A stretch of DNA of 64,000 nucleotides, taken from assembly GCA_963840925.1 (NCBI GenBank), contig CAWJAY010000005.1, positions 62,001-126,000 of the forward strand. Direction: 5' to 3'. Both the position numbers and the translations under genes were made by a program. Source of the stretch: DATAOG01 sp963840925. Its GTDB lineage: Bacteria; Pseudomonadota; Alphaproteobacteria; Geminicoccales; Geminicoccaceae. How positions within the stretch are numbered: the stretch's first letter is position 1; each line of letters starts with the position of its first letter. The notes under the pieces are model-generated. The model worked only from the letters and a program-made list of their open reading frames with translations. It searched no databases and was not told the origin of the DNA. Below are positions 35,879 through 44,495 of the stretch, one piece after another.

Positions 35879-37291
35879 GTGAGCGGTTCCGGACACGATC
35901 AGCCGCGGCCCCGCGGGGTCGACCTGTGGGGCGGTCATTTCGAGCGCGGGCCGGCACCGCTGATGGAGCAGATAAACGTCTCGATCGGCTTCGACAAGCG
36001 GCTCTATGCTCAAGATCTCGCGGGCTCCAGCGCCCACGCCCGCATGCTGGCCAAAGTCGGCATCCTAAGTGCCGCCGAGCGCGACGCGATCGTCGCCGGC
36101 TTAGAGCAGATCGGACGCGAGATCGAGACCGGCCAGTTCCCGTTCAGCACAGCACTCGAGGACATCCACCTCAACATCGAAGCGAGGCTCACCGAGCTGA
36201 TCGGCGAGCCCGGCCGCAAGCTGCACACCGCGCGCTCGCGCAACGACCAGGTCGCGACCGACTTCCGGCTCTGGGTCCGCGCCGCGATCGACCGCACCGA
36301 CGGCCTGCTCCGCGACTTGCAGGCGTCGCTGCTGGCGCGCGCCGAGGAGCACGCGGGCTCGGTGATGCCGGGCTTCACCCATCTGCAGGCGGCCCAGCCG
36401 GTGACCCTCGGCCATCACCTGCTGGCCTATGTCGAGATGCTCGGCCGCGACCGCGGCCGCTTCGAGGATGCCCGCGCGCGCCTCAACCAATGCCCGCTCG
36501 GCGCCGCCGCACTCGCCGGCACGAGCTTCCCGATCGATCGCGACCTGACCGCCCGGGAGCTGGGCTTCGAGGGTCCCGCCGCGAACTCGATCGATGCCGT
36601 CGCGGATCGCGACTTCGCGCTCGAATTCCTTAGCGCGGCGGCGATCACGGCGGTCCATCTGTCGCGGCTCGCCGAGGAGCTCGTGCTCTGGTCGACGCCC
36701 CAGTTCGCCTTCGTGCGCATGGCCGAGGAGTTCTCGAGCGGCAGCTCGATCATGCCGCAAAAGCGCAATCCCGACGCCGCCGAGCTGGTGCGCGCCAAGA
36801 CCGGCCGCGTGATCGGCAGCCTGAACGCGCTGCTGGTCGTGGTCAAAGGCCTGCCGCTCGCCTACGCCAAGGATCTGCAGGAGGACAAGGAGCCGGTGTT
36901 CGACGCCGCCGACAGCCTGGCCCTTTGCCTGGCCGCGATGGCCGCTATGATCGGCAGCATGACCATCGATACCGATCGGCTCGCGGCCGCGGCCGCGGTC
37001 GGGTACCCGACCGCGACCGACCTTGCGGACTGGCTGGTGCGGGCGCTGGGCCTGCCGTTCCGCGCCGCCCACGGCGTCGCTGCCCAGGCGGTCCGCCGCG
37101 CCGAGGCGCTGGGCGTCGAGCTCGCCAAGCTCGATCTCGCCGAGCTGCAGGCGCTCGAGCCCAAGATCACGGCCGCCGCGCTCGAGGTCCTGACCGTCAC
37201 CCAATCGGTCGCCTCGCGCACGAGCTTCGGCGGCACCGCGCCGGCCCGGGTGCAGGCAGCGATCGCCGCGGCGCGGGAGCGTTTCTTATGA
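35879..37291 (+). CDS. argH: Argininosuccinate lyase
   Basis: 470 residues from GTG; the start VSGSGHDQPRPRGVDLWGGH leads into RKLHTARSRNDQVATDFRLW, MPGFTHLQAAQPVTLGHHL and the family signature GSSIMPQKRNPDAAELVRAK. It splits argininosuccinate into arginine and fumarate, the last step of arginine synthesis. Length is normal and the frame intact. The ATG of a small lipoprotein gene overlaps its stop (ATGA). Confidence 0.95.
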   Translation: MSGSGHDQPRPRGVDLWGGHFERGPAPLMEQINVSIGFDKRLYAQDLAGSSAHARMLAKVGILSAAERDAIVAGLEQIGREIETGQFPFSTALEDIHLNIEARLTELIGEPGRKLHTARSRNDQVATDFRLWVRAAIDRTDGLLRDLQASLLARAEEHAGSVMPGFTHLQAAQPVTLGHHLLAYVEMLGRDRGRFEDARARLNQCPLGAAALAGTSFPIDRDLTARELGFEGPAANSIDAVADRDFALEFLSAAAITAVHLSRLAEELVLWSTPQFAFVRMAEEFSSGSSIMPQKRNPDAAELVRAKTGRVIGSLNALLVVVKGLPLAYAKDLQEDKEPVFDAADSLALCLAAMAAMIGSMTIDTDRLAAAAAVGYPTATDLADWLVRALGLPFRAAHGVAAQAVRRAEALGVELAKLDLAELQALEPKITAAALEVLTVTQSVASRTSFGGTAPARVQAAIAAARERFL

Positions 37292-37452
37292 GGGTGCTGG
37301 CAAGCCTCGTCCGCCTCTGGAGGATGATGCTCGCGGGTCTTCTGCTCGGCGGCTGCTCGGTGATGGGCAGCCTGCATTTCGGCGACCTCACGCTCGGTTT
37401 GCAGAATGGCGTTGCAGGCATCGGCAGCCATGTCGGGATCTTTGTCCACTGA
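37288..37452 (+). CDS. Tiny lipoprotein of unknown function
   Basis: 54 residues: MRVLASLVRLWRMMLAGLLL then GGCSVMGSLHFGDLTLGLQN. The LLGGC lipobox at residue 23 predicts lipidation and anchoring in the outer or inner membrane. It starts on the argH stop codon and overlaps the start of lptM by 23 bases in another frame. No family is recognised. It could be a second LptM-like gene or a relic. Confidence 0.5.
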   Translation: MRVLASLVRLWRMMLAGLLLGGCSVMGSLHFGDLTLGLQNGVAGIGSHVGIFVH

Positions 37453-37597
37453 GCGTCTGGCCCGACCGGCAGCGGCGCGCCGGCTGCTGCTCGCGCTGCT
37501 GGCGCTGGGCCTGCTCGCGGCCTGCGGCAGGAAAGGCGCCTTGCGCCTGCCCAAGCCAGGTGAGATGGACGACGACGATCAGAAAGCCGCTCAATGA
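37430..37597 (+). CDS. lptM: LPS translocon maturation chaperone LptM-like lipoprotein
   Basis: 55 residues. Hydrophobic signal RRLLLALLALGLLAAC with lipobox LAAC, followed by GRKGALRLPKPGE, the ACGxKGPLxLP hallmark of YifL/LptM, which helps LptD fold in the outer membrane. It lies between argH and lysA as in most proteobacteria; its TGA overlaps the lysA ATG. The acidic tail DDDDQ is typical. Confidence 0.85.
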   Translation: MSGSLSTERLARPAAARRLLLALLALGLLAACGRKGALRLPKPGEMDDDDQKAAQ

Positions 37598-38901
37598 GCG
37601 ACTTCGCCTATCGGGACGGCCAGCTCTACGCCGAGGCGGTGCCGCTCGCCGAGATCGCGACCGCGGTCGGCACGCCGGCCTACGTCTATGCTTCAGCCGG
37701 CATGCGGACGCGGGTCCGGCGCTTCTTCGCGGCCTTCGCGGGCCAGCCGCTGCTGCTCTGCTATGCGCTCAAGGCGAACAGCAATCTCGCGGTGATCCGG
37801 ACGCTGGCCGCCGAGGGCTCAGGCGCCGAGGTGGTCTCGGGCGGCGAGCTGCAGCGGGCGCTCGCGGCCGGCGTGCCGGCCGGGCGGATCGTGTTTTCGG
37901 GGGTCGGCAAGAGCCGCGACGAGATGATCCTGGCACTCGATGCCCGGATCGCCCAGTTCAACGTCAAGTCCGTGCCCGAATTGATCGTGCTCGGCGAGGT
38001 CGCCGCAGCGCGCAGCCTGCGGGCGCCGGTCGCACTCCGGATCAACCCCGACATCGCCGCAAGGACCCACGACAAGATCAGCACCGGCCGGCGCCACGAC
38101 AAGTTCGGCATCGCCTATGACCAGGCGATCGAGGTCTACCAGCTCGCGAGCCGGCTGGCCGGAATCGAGGTCGTCGGGCTGCACCTGCACATCGGCTCGC
38201 AGATCCTGAGCCTGGCGCCGTTCGAGGCCGCCTTTCGCCGCGCGATCGCGCTTGTCGACCAGCTCCGGCGGACCGGGATCGACATCCGCCGGCTCGACCT
38301 CGGCGGCGGCCTCGGCGTGCGCTACCAGGCTGAGCCGGAGCTCGACCTCGAGGGCTACGCGGCGCTGATCGCCGAGCTCACGGCCGGGCTTGGGGTCGAG
38401 CTGGTGTTCGAGCCCGGGCGCTGGCTGGTCGCCGATGCGGGCGTGCTGCTCACCCGGGTGCTCTACGTCAAGCCAGGCGCGGAACGACCGTGCATCGTGC
38501 TCGACGCGGGCATGAACAACCTGCTGCGACCGGCCCTCTACGACGCCCATCACGCGGTCCTGCCGGTGACCGAGGCCGCGGTCGGCGCCGCGCTGCAGCC
38601 GGCCGATCTGGCCGGGCCGATCTGCGAGAGCACCGACGTTTTCGCGCGCCGGCGCGATTTACCCCCACTTGCGGCCGAAGATCTGCTAGTGTTGACCGGC
38701 GTGGGGGCCTATGGCGCGGTCATGGCGTCCGACTACAATTCGCGGCCGGTCGCGGCCGAGGTTTTGGTCGACGGGCAGCGCTATGCCGTGGTCAAGCCGC
38801 GCATCGAGCCAGCCGCGCGCTTTGCCGACGAGCGATTGCCGCCCTGGCTGGCCTCGCCGGTGACGCGCGGCGCGGCGGTTGAGCGAGGAGAGCTGGCATG
38901 A
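37594..38901 (+). CDS. lysA: Diaminopimelate decarboxylase
   Basis: 435 residues, intact. PLP lysine in LLLCYALKANSNLAVIRTL, then GAEVVSGGELQRAL, HLHIGSQILSLAPF, LGGGLGVRYQ, ELVFEPGRWLVADAG and the active-site cysteine block GPICESTDVFAR. It converts meso-diaminopimelate to lysine. The ATG overlaps the lptM stop, and the next gene starts on the lysA stop (ATGA), so argH through the TIGR02302 gene is one operon. Confidence 0.95.
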   Translation: MSDFAYRDGQLYAEAVPLAEIATAVGTPAYVYASAGMRTRVRRFFAAFAGQPLLLCYALKANSNLAVIRTLAAEGSGAEVVSGGELQRALAAGVPAGRIVFSGVGKSRDEMILALDARIAQFNVKSVPELIVLGEVAAARSLRAPVALRINPDIAARTHDKISTGRRHDKFGIAYDQAIEVYQLASRLAGIEVVGLHLHIGSQILSLAPFEAAFRRAIALVDQLRRTGIDIRRLDLGGGLGVRYQAEPELDLEGYAALIAELTAGLGVELVFEPGRWLVADAGVLLTRVLYVKPGAERPCIVLDAGMNNLLRPALYDAHHAVLPVTEAAVGAALQPADLAGPICESTDVFARRRDLPPLAAEDLLVLTGVGAYGAVMASDYNSRPVAAEVLVDGQRYAVVKPRIEPAARFADERLPPWLASPVTRGAAVERGELA

Positions 38902-41482
38902 GCGATGCCGATCCGAGACAGAGCTTCGGATTTCGCCGCCGGGTGCTTCTGGCGCGGGCCGCGGCCGCCTTCGAGGCGGCATGGACGGCGCTGTGGCCGA
39001 GCCTGGGCTTGGTCGGCGTGTTCCTGATCATAAGCCTGTTCGGATTGTGGGCCTTGCTGCCGGGATGGTTGCATGGGGCCGCGCTGGCCCTGCTGGCCGG
39101 TGGCCTGATCTGGACGCTCTGGCGCGCGCGCGCTAGCCTGCGCTGGCCGAATCAGAGCGCCGCGCTGCGGCGACTGGAGCGGGTCAATGCGCTGGCGCAC
39201 CAGCCGTTGCGCTCGCTCGGCGACCGGCTGTCCGGCGGCGGCGAGGACCCGGCGACCCAGTCGCTCTGGCGGCGGCACCAGGAGCGGCTGGTGCGGGCGC
39301 TGCACCAGCTTCGGGTCGGGCCACCGCGCTCGGACCTGCCGCGACGCGACCCCTGGGCGTTGCGCGCCGCGCTGCTGCTGACGCTGATCGTGGCCCTGGT
39401 CGAGGCGGGCGGCATGGCGCCCCAACGCCTGCTCCAGGCGTTCGAGCTGCGCCGGGCGGCGCCCGCGGCCGAGGTCCCGGTCGAGCTCACGCTCTGGGTC
39501 ACGCCGCCAACCTACACCGGCCGGCCGCCGGTGCGGCTCGAGGCCGAGCGCCCGACCCCGGGCGCGCCGGTCGTGGTCCGGGCGCCGGCGAGCGTTGCGC
39601 TGCCGGCGGGCAGCGAGGCGCTGGCCCAGCTTCACCACATCCGCGCGCCGGCCCCGAGCTACTCGATCGACCTGGACGAGCAGACCAAGCCGTTTGCCGC
39701 GATCGCCGAGGAGAGCGCCGAGGCGAGCCTGGTGATCGATCGTTCGGGCGAGCTGCGGATCGGCAGCGCCGAGGAGCCGCTCGGGGTTTGGCAGATCGAG
39801 GCCGTGCCCGATCAGCCGCCGACCATCGAGTTCGCCGAGACCCCGAGCGCCACCCATCGGGGCGTGCTGCGCTCGCAGTTCCTGGCCAACGACGATTACG
39901 GGGTCACGAGCATCTCGCTGTTGATGAATCGTGCCGGCCGTGAGGACAAGATCGAGCGGATCGAGCTGGTGCGGCCGGCCGGCGGCACCACCAGGATGGA
40001 CGATGCCGCCTATGTCGATCTCACCCCCATCCCTGGGCCGGGCTGCCGGTCGTGGTCCGGCTCGAGGTGGTCGACGGCATCGAGCAGCATGGTCGGAGCG
40101 AGCCGCAGGAGCTGGTCCTGCCGTCGCGGCCGTTCCAGCACCCGGTCGCGCGCGCGATCATCGAGCAGCGCCGGCATCTGGCGGCCGAGCCGGAGCAGAG
40201 CGGCGAGGTCGTGGCGGCGCTCGACCAGCTGAGTCGCGCGCCGGAACTGTTCCAGAACGACACGGCGGTCTACATGGCGCTGCGCTCGGCAGCGGTCCGA
40301 CTGTCGTACGATCGCGAGCAGGCGGCGCTGGACGACATTCTGGCGCTGCTCTGGGACACCGCGCTGCACCTTGAGGACGGCAGCGTTTCGCTCGCCGAAC
40401 AGGATCTGCGCGAGCTCCAGGAGGCGCTCAAGGATGCGCTCGCCAAGGGCGCGAGCGACGAGGAGCTGGAGCGGCTCATGACCGAGCTGCAGCGGGCGAT
40501 GAACGAGTATCTCGACGCGCTCGCCCGCCAGGCCCAGGCGCAGCAGACCGATCCTCAGCAGCAGCAGGCGCAGGCGCCCGATCCCAACGCGATGCAGGTC
40601 CAGCGCGAGGATCTCCAGCAGATGCTGGACAAGATCCGGGAGATGATCAAGACCGGCGCCCGCGACGCCGCCCAGCAGATGCTGGCGCAGCTGCAGGAGC
40701 TGTTGGAGAACATGCAGGTCGCCCAGAGCGGTCAGATGCAGCAGGGCGAGCAGATGATGAGCCAGCTGCAGGAGATGATCGAGCGCCAGCAGAAGCTGCT
40801 CGATCAGACCTTCAGCATGACCCGTCGGGGCGATCAGCAGGGGCAGCAGGACCAGTCCGGCGAGCAGGGCGAGCAGGGTCAGCCCGGGCAGCAAGGGAAG
40901 ATGGGCCAGATGCAGCCGGGCGGTCAGCCTGGCCAGCAGGGACAAATGGGCCAGCAGGGCCAGGGGCAGAGCGGCCAGATGCAGCCGGGGGGTGGCCAGC
41001 TCGGCCAGATGGCGACCGACCAGGAGGCGCTCCGGCGCCAGCTCGGCGAGCTGATGCGAGCGATCGGCGAGGCCGGCGCGGACATCCCCCGCTCGCTCGG
41101 CGAGGCTGAGCTTGCGATGCGCGCCGCCCGCGAAGCGCTGGCGCAGGGCGCGCCCGACGACGCCCTCGACCCGCAGGCCAAGGCGCTCGACCAGCTTCGC
41201 CAGGGCGGCCAGGCGATGATGCAGGAAATGCAGCGCATGTACGGCCAGGGCCAGGGCCGGATGCCCGGCCAGCAGTACGGTCAGGCGCCCAACAACCGCG
41301 ATCCGCTGGGCCGCTCCACCTATAACCAGGGCGGCGTCGACCTCTGGGGCGAGCGGGTGCCGACCGAGCTCGATCTGGGTAAGGCGCGCTCGATCCTGGA
41401 AGAGCTGCAGCGCCGCGCCAGCGAGCGCCAGCGCCCCAGCCAGGAGCTCGATTACCTGCAGCGTCTGCTGCGCCGCTTCTGA
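38898..41482 (+). CDS. TIGR02302 (DUF4175) family membrane protein, one frame break
   Basis: About 860 residues. Two N-terminal membrane segments (LGLVGVFLIISLFGLWALLP and HGAALALLAGGLIWTLWRA), a third near residue 160, then a large soluble region with an Ig-like part (ELTLWVTPPTYTGRPPVRLE). Residues about 500 onward are helical and end in a Gln/Gly-rich low-complexity stretch (40,840-41,020), then a conserved C-terminus including NRDPLGRSTYNQGGVDLWGE. One C seems missing in the run near 40025 (acccccatccctgg), which joins both halves as LTPHPWAGLPVVVRL. The family always follows lysA in Alphaproteobacteria; its function is unknown. Confidence 0.82.
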
Positions 41483-41494
41483 GCCCGGGCGCGG

Positions 41495-42220
41495 GTGCGC
41501 CTGCAGCCGTCGCCGAATGTCGATGCCCGGCCGCCGGGCTGCCCGGTCGACCTGCTGCTGCTGCACTATACCGGGATGCCAAGCGCGGAGGCGGCGCTCG
41601 CGCGCCTGCTCGATCCGGCCGCCAAGGTCAGCGCCCACTATCTGATCGACGAGGATGGCACCATCATCGCGCTGGCGCCGGAGACCGCGCGCGCCTGGCA
41701 CGCCGGCGTCAGCGCCTGGCAGGGCGAGCGCCAGCTGAACGACCGCTCGATCGGCATCGAGCTGGTCAACCCCGGCCACGAGTGGGGCTACCGCGCCTTC
41801 CCCGAGGCGCAGTACATTGCCTGCATCGAGCTCTGCCGGGCGATCCTCGACCGCTGGCGGATTCTGCCCGGGCGCGTGCTCGGCCACAGCGACGTCGCGC
41901 CCGAGCGCAAGCAGGATCCGGGGGAGCTGTTCGACTGGCAGCGGCTCGCGGCCGCCGGGATCGGCCTCTGGCCGGCGCCGGGCTCCGGTCGCCCGCGCAA
42001 CGTCGCGCGCCTCCAGGCCGAGCTCTCGGAGGTCGGCTATCCGGTGCCTGGCCACGGCCGGCTCGACCCGGCGACCAAGCTCGTGATCACCGCCTTCCAG
42101 CGCCATTTCCGGCCGGAGCGGATCGACGGCGACCCGGATGCCGGCACGCGGGCCCGGCTCGACGGTCTGCTGGCGGCGCTGCAGGCGCTTGAAGGCAGCG
42201 CCCCCCGACCCGACATCTAG
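41495..42220 (+). CDS. amiD: N-acetylmuramoyl-L-alanine amidase (Amidase_2) with PG-binding domain
   Basis: 241 residues from GTG. Zinc ligands lie in LLLLHYTGMP, ARAWHAGVSAWQGE and LGHSDVAPERKQDPGELFDW. NDRSIGIELVNPGHEWGYRA is the catalytic strand. Residues about 165-240 form a peptidoglycan-binding domain (ARLQAELSEVGYPVPGHGRL). No signal peptide is seen, so it may act on cytoplasmic anhydro-muropeptides (AmpD-like) or be anchored otherwise. It removes the stem peptide from muramic acid. rnpB follows at once. Confidence 0.87.
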   Translation: MRLQPSPNVDARPPGCPVDLLLLHYTGMPSAEAALARLLDPAAKVSAHYLIDEDGTIIALAPETARAWHAGVSAWQGERQLNDRSIGIELVNPGHEWGYRAFPEAQYIACIELCRAILDRWRILPGRVLGHSDVAPERKQDPGELFDWQRLAAAGIGLWPAPGSGRPRNVARLQAELSEVGYPVPGHGRLDPATKLVITAFQRHFRPERIDGDPDAGTRARLDGLLAALQALEGSAPRPDI

Positions 42221-42221
42221 A

Positions 42222-42632
42222 GCGGATCAGGCGGCCGGATGGCCGCTCCCGGGGCAACCCGGGGGAGGAAAGTCCGGGCTCCACGGAAACACGGTGCCGG
42301 GTAACGCCCGGCGGGGGCGACCTCAGGGAAAGTGCCACAGAGAGCAGTCCGCCCGCCGGGGCCGCGTCGTGCTGGCGCGGCCTGCGGGTGACGGTGAAAG
42401 GGTGCGGTAAGAGCGCACCGCGGCGCCGGTGACGGCGGCGGCATGGCAAACCCCACCGGGAGCAAGACCAAGTAGGGACGATGGCGCCGCGCTCCGGCGC
42501 GGCGCAGGCCGGTTTCCGGGCCGATCGTCCGGGTCGGTCGCGCGAGGCGCCCGGCAACGGGCGTCCCAGAGGAATGGCCATCCCGCGGCGGTGCCGCGGA
42601 CAGAACCCGGCTTACAGGCCGCCTGATCCGCC
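42222..42632 (+). ncRNA. rnpB: RNase P RNA, bacterial class A
   Basis: The P1 helix is formed by GCGGATCAGGCGGC at the 5' end and GCCGCCTGATCCGC at the 3' end. The universal blocks are present in order: GAGGAAAGTCCGGGCTCC (P4 5' side), CAGGGAAAGTGCCACAGA, GGGTGAC followed by GGTGAAAGGGTGCGGTAAGA, CATGGCAAACCCCACC, AAGACCAAGTAGGG, CCAGAGGAATGGCC and ACAGAACCCGGCTTACAG. It is the catalytic RNA that matures tRNA 5' ends. It starts 2 bases after the amidase gene and lies ahead of the dcw operon. Confidence 0.96.
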
Positions 42633-43101
42633 AATCTCCCGCTCGGGAAGAAGAACAAAAATAGAACATAACTCGGTGGATTGCGCTCGTCTCAACCTCT
42701 TCTTGGCACAAGTTCGGCACCCGCCCCACTCGGCGGCCATCAGCGTCGACGGTTTTCAACGAAAATTCAGCGCGTTAGCGGAGTTTCTTGGAAATGGGCC
42801 TTGACTGAAAGCCGCCGTAACTATAGGGTGAATGGTCTCGCCCGCCAAAATGCAACCATGGTCACGGACAAGTCGTGCGGCAACGCTCTATCGATCGATC
42901 CGCCAATTTGCCGACCCGTCGTCCTGTTCGATGCGTGGCTTGGCGGTCAAAGGCACGCTCAATGTTTGTCAACCCAGTGCTCCAGGGATTCTGGCGCGAC
43001 GAATATTGGTATTTGTCCGTCGGTTCCGGCGGCGGCATCACCCGCGACTGGCGTCGGACGAGAGTCACCAAGTTGTCGCGGCCTGATGGTCAGGAGGTTG
43101 T
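42633..43101 (+). promoter_or_regulatory. Region between rnpB and the dcw operon: no mraZ, long leader
   Basis: 470 bases that are visibly more AT-rich than the surroundings. I find no MraZ-like protein in any frame, although mraZ usually opens this operon. The only promoter I see is at 42801-42829, which would give rsmH a leader of about 270 bases. Within the leader a short ORF starting ATG at 42962 (MFVNPVLQGFWRDEYWYLSV, 49 residues, ending 43111 over the rsmH start) is possible but has no visible ribosome-binding site. A dyad TCCCG/CGGGA lies just after rnpB. Confidence 0.4.
42801..42829 (+). promoter_or_regulatory. Sigma70-like promoter ahead of the dcw operon
   Basis: TTGACT (42801-42806), 17-base spacer, TAGGGT (42824-42829); the overlapping TATAGG would give a 15-base spacer. 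The -35 is near consensus. It lies about 270 bases upstream of rsmH and is the best candidate driver of the 16-gene cluster. Confidence 0.55.
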
Positions 43102-44088
43102 TTGGCGTTGAATTCCTTCGCCCTGACCAGATCGGCCGATCCCGAGGCCGGGCGCCATGTTCCGGTACTGCTGTCCGAGATGCTGGCGGCGCTGGCGGTG
43201 CGCCCGGGCGGGGCCTATCTCGACGCCACTTTCGGCGCCGGCGGCTATAGCCGGGCGATCCTGGCCGCCGGCGCCGGTCGGGTGCTCGGCCTCGACCGCG
43301 ATCCGGCCGCGGTCGCGGTCGGCCGACGCCTGGAGACCGAGCAGCCCCGGTTCAGCATGCTCGAGGGCTGCTTCGGCAGCATGGTCGAGCTGCTCACGAC
43401 CACCGGCACGCTGCGGCCGGACGGCATCGTGCTCGATCTCGGACTGTCGTCAGCCCAGCTCGATGACCCGACCCGCGGCTTCTCGTTCATGGCCGACGGC
43501 CCGCTCGACATGCGCATGTCGGACGACGGGCCGACCGCCGCCGAGCTGGTCAACCAAAGCAACGAGGCGGCGCTGGCCGACCTTCTCTACCGCTACGGCG
43601 AGGAGCCGGCGGCGCGCCGGATCGCGCGCGCGATCGTCGCGCACCGCCGGCGCGCCCCGATCGAGCGGACCCGGCAGCTGGCCCAGCTGGTCGGAGGCGT
43701 GGTCGGTCGGATCGGCGGCCGGATCGATCCCGCGACCCGCACGTTCCAGGCGCTGCGCATCGCGGTCAACGACGAGCTGGTCGAACTCGAGCGCGCGCTG
43801 GCCGCGAGCGAGCGGCTGCTCGGTCCCGGCGGTCGCCTGGTCGTGGTCGCCTTCCACTCGCTCGAAGACCGCCTGGTCAAGCAGTTCCTGACCGCGCGCA
43901 GCGGCGGCCGGCCGCGACCTTCGCGCCACCTGCCCGAGCCGCCCGACGGCGCCGCCGCCGCCCGCTTCCGCCCGCTGTTCCGCCACCCTGTCCGGCCGGG
44001 ACCGGCTGAGGTTGCGGCTAACCCCCGCGCCCGCTCGGCGCGGCTGCGCGCCGCCGAGCGGTTGGGCCAGCCTGAGCCGCCGGCATGA
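43102..44088 (+). CDS. rsmH: 16S rRNA (cytosine1402-N4)-methyltransferase RsmH
   Basis: About 328 residues. HVPVLLSEMLAALAVRPGG, DATFGAGGYSRAILA (SAM site), GLDRDPAAVAV, IVLDLGLSSAQLDDPTRGFS and VVAFHSLEDRLVKQFL are diagnostic. It methylates C1402 in the ribosomal P site. The start is uncertain: TTG at 43102 lies 4 bases after GGAGG, TTG at 43108 lies 10 after it; no ATG is present. First gene of the dcw cluster here. ftsL starts on its stop codon. Confidence 0.92.
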   Translation: MALNSFALTRSADPEAGRHVPVLLSEMLAALAVRPGGAYLDATFGAGGYSRAILAAGAGRVLGLDRDPAAVAVGRRLETEQPRFSMLEGCFGSMVELLTTTGTLRPDGIVLDLGLSSAQLDDPTRGFSFMADGPLDMRMSDDGPTAAELVNQSNEAALADLLYRYGEEPAARRIARAIVAHRRRAPIERTRQLAQLVGGVVGRIGGRIDPATRTFQALRIAVNDELVELERALAASERLLGPGGRLVVVAFHSLEDRLVKQFLTARSGGRPRPSRHLPEPPDGAAAARFRPLFRHPVRPGPAEVAANPRARSARLRAAERLGQPEPPA

Positions 44089-44495
44089 CGCTCAGGCTCG
44101 GACTGCTCAGCCTGATGTTCGCGCTGCTGGCCGCCGCCGGGCTCTATGTCCTCAAGGACCGGGTGCGTCAGCTCGAGCGCGAGGTGCACGCGGCCCAGCT
44201 CGCGATCTCGGCCGAGAAGACGACGCTCAACCGCTTGCGCGCCGAATGGGCGCTGCTCAACCAGCCCGAACGGCTCGCGCGCCTGGCGTCGACCTATCTC
44301 CAGTTGCAGCCGGCCCAACCCGGTCAGATCGTCGGGATCCTGGACGTGCCGCTGCGCGCCGACCTCGAGCTTGAGCAACGCTCGCTCACCGCTTTGCTGC
44401 CGTCCGGGGGCGAGATCCCGCTCCGGCTCAAGCCGCCGGAGCGTCTCGTTCTGCCGAGCCCATGGCAGCAGGCACCCGGGCAGGACCGGCCGTGA
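44085..44495 (+). CDS. ftsL: Cell division protein FtsL
   Basis: 136 residues: a short cytoplasmic start, one membrane helix (LGLLSLMFALLAAAGLYVLK), a periplasmic leucine-zipper region (VRQLEREVHAAQLAISAEK through LRAEWALLNQPERLARLA) and a longer tail. This single-pass coiled-coil layout and the position between rsmH and ftsI identify FtsL of the FtsQLB complex. The AEWALLNQPERL segment is the conserved part in Alphaproteobacteria. Confidence 0.85.
   Translation: MTLRLGLLSLMFALLAAAGLYVLKDRVRQLEREVHAAQLAISAEKTTLNRLRAEWALLNQPERLARLASTYLQLQPAQPGQIVGILDVPLRADLELEQRSLTALLPSGGEIPLRLKPPERLVLPSPWQQAPGQDRP

Noticed and set aside
40840..41020. A tandem repeat or minisatellite
   Set aside because: The repetition comes from codons of a Gln/Gly-rich protein segment in a conserved frame; unit length and sequence are irregular.
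40010..42106. A minus-strand open frame of about 700 codons opposite the TIGR02302 and amidase genes, rich in leucine
   Set aside because: Its Leu/Leu-Ala repeats mirror the Gln/Gly codons (CAG/CTG) of the plus strand. No start context and no family features.
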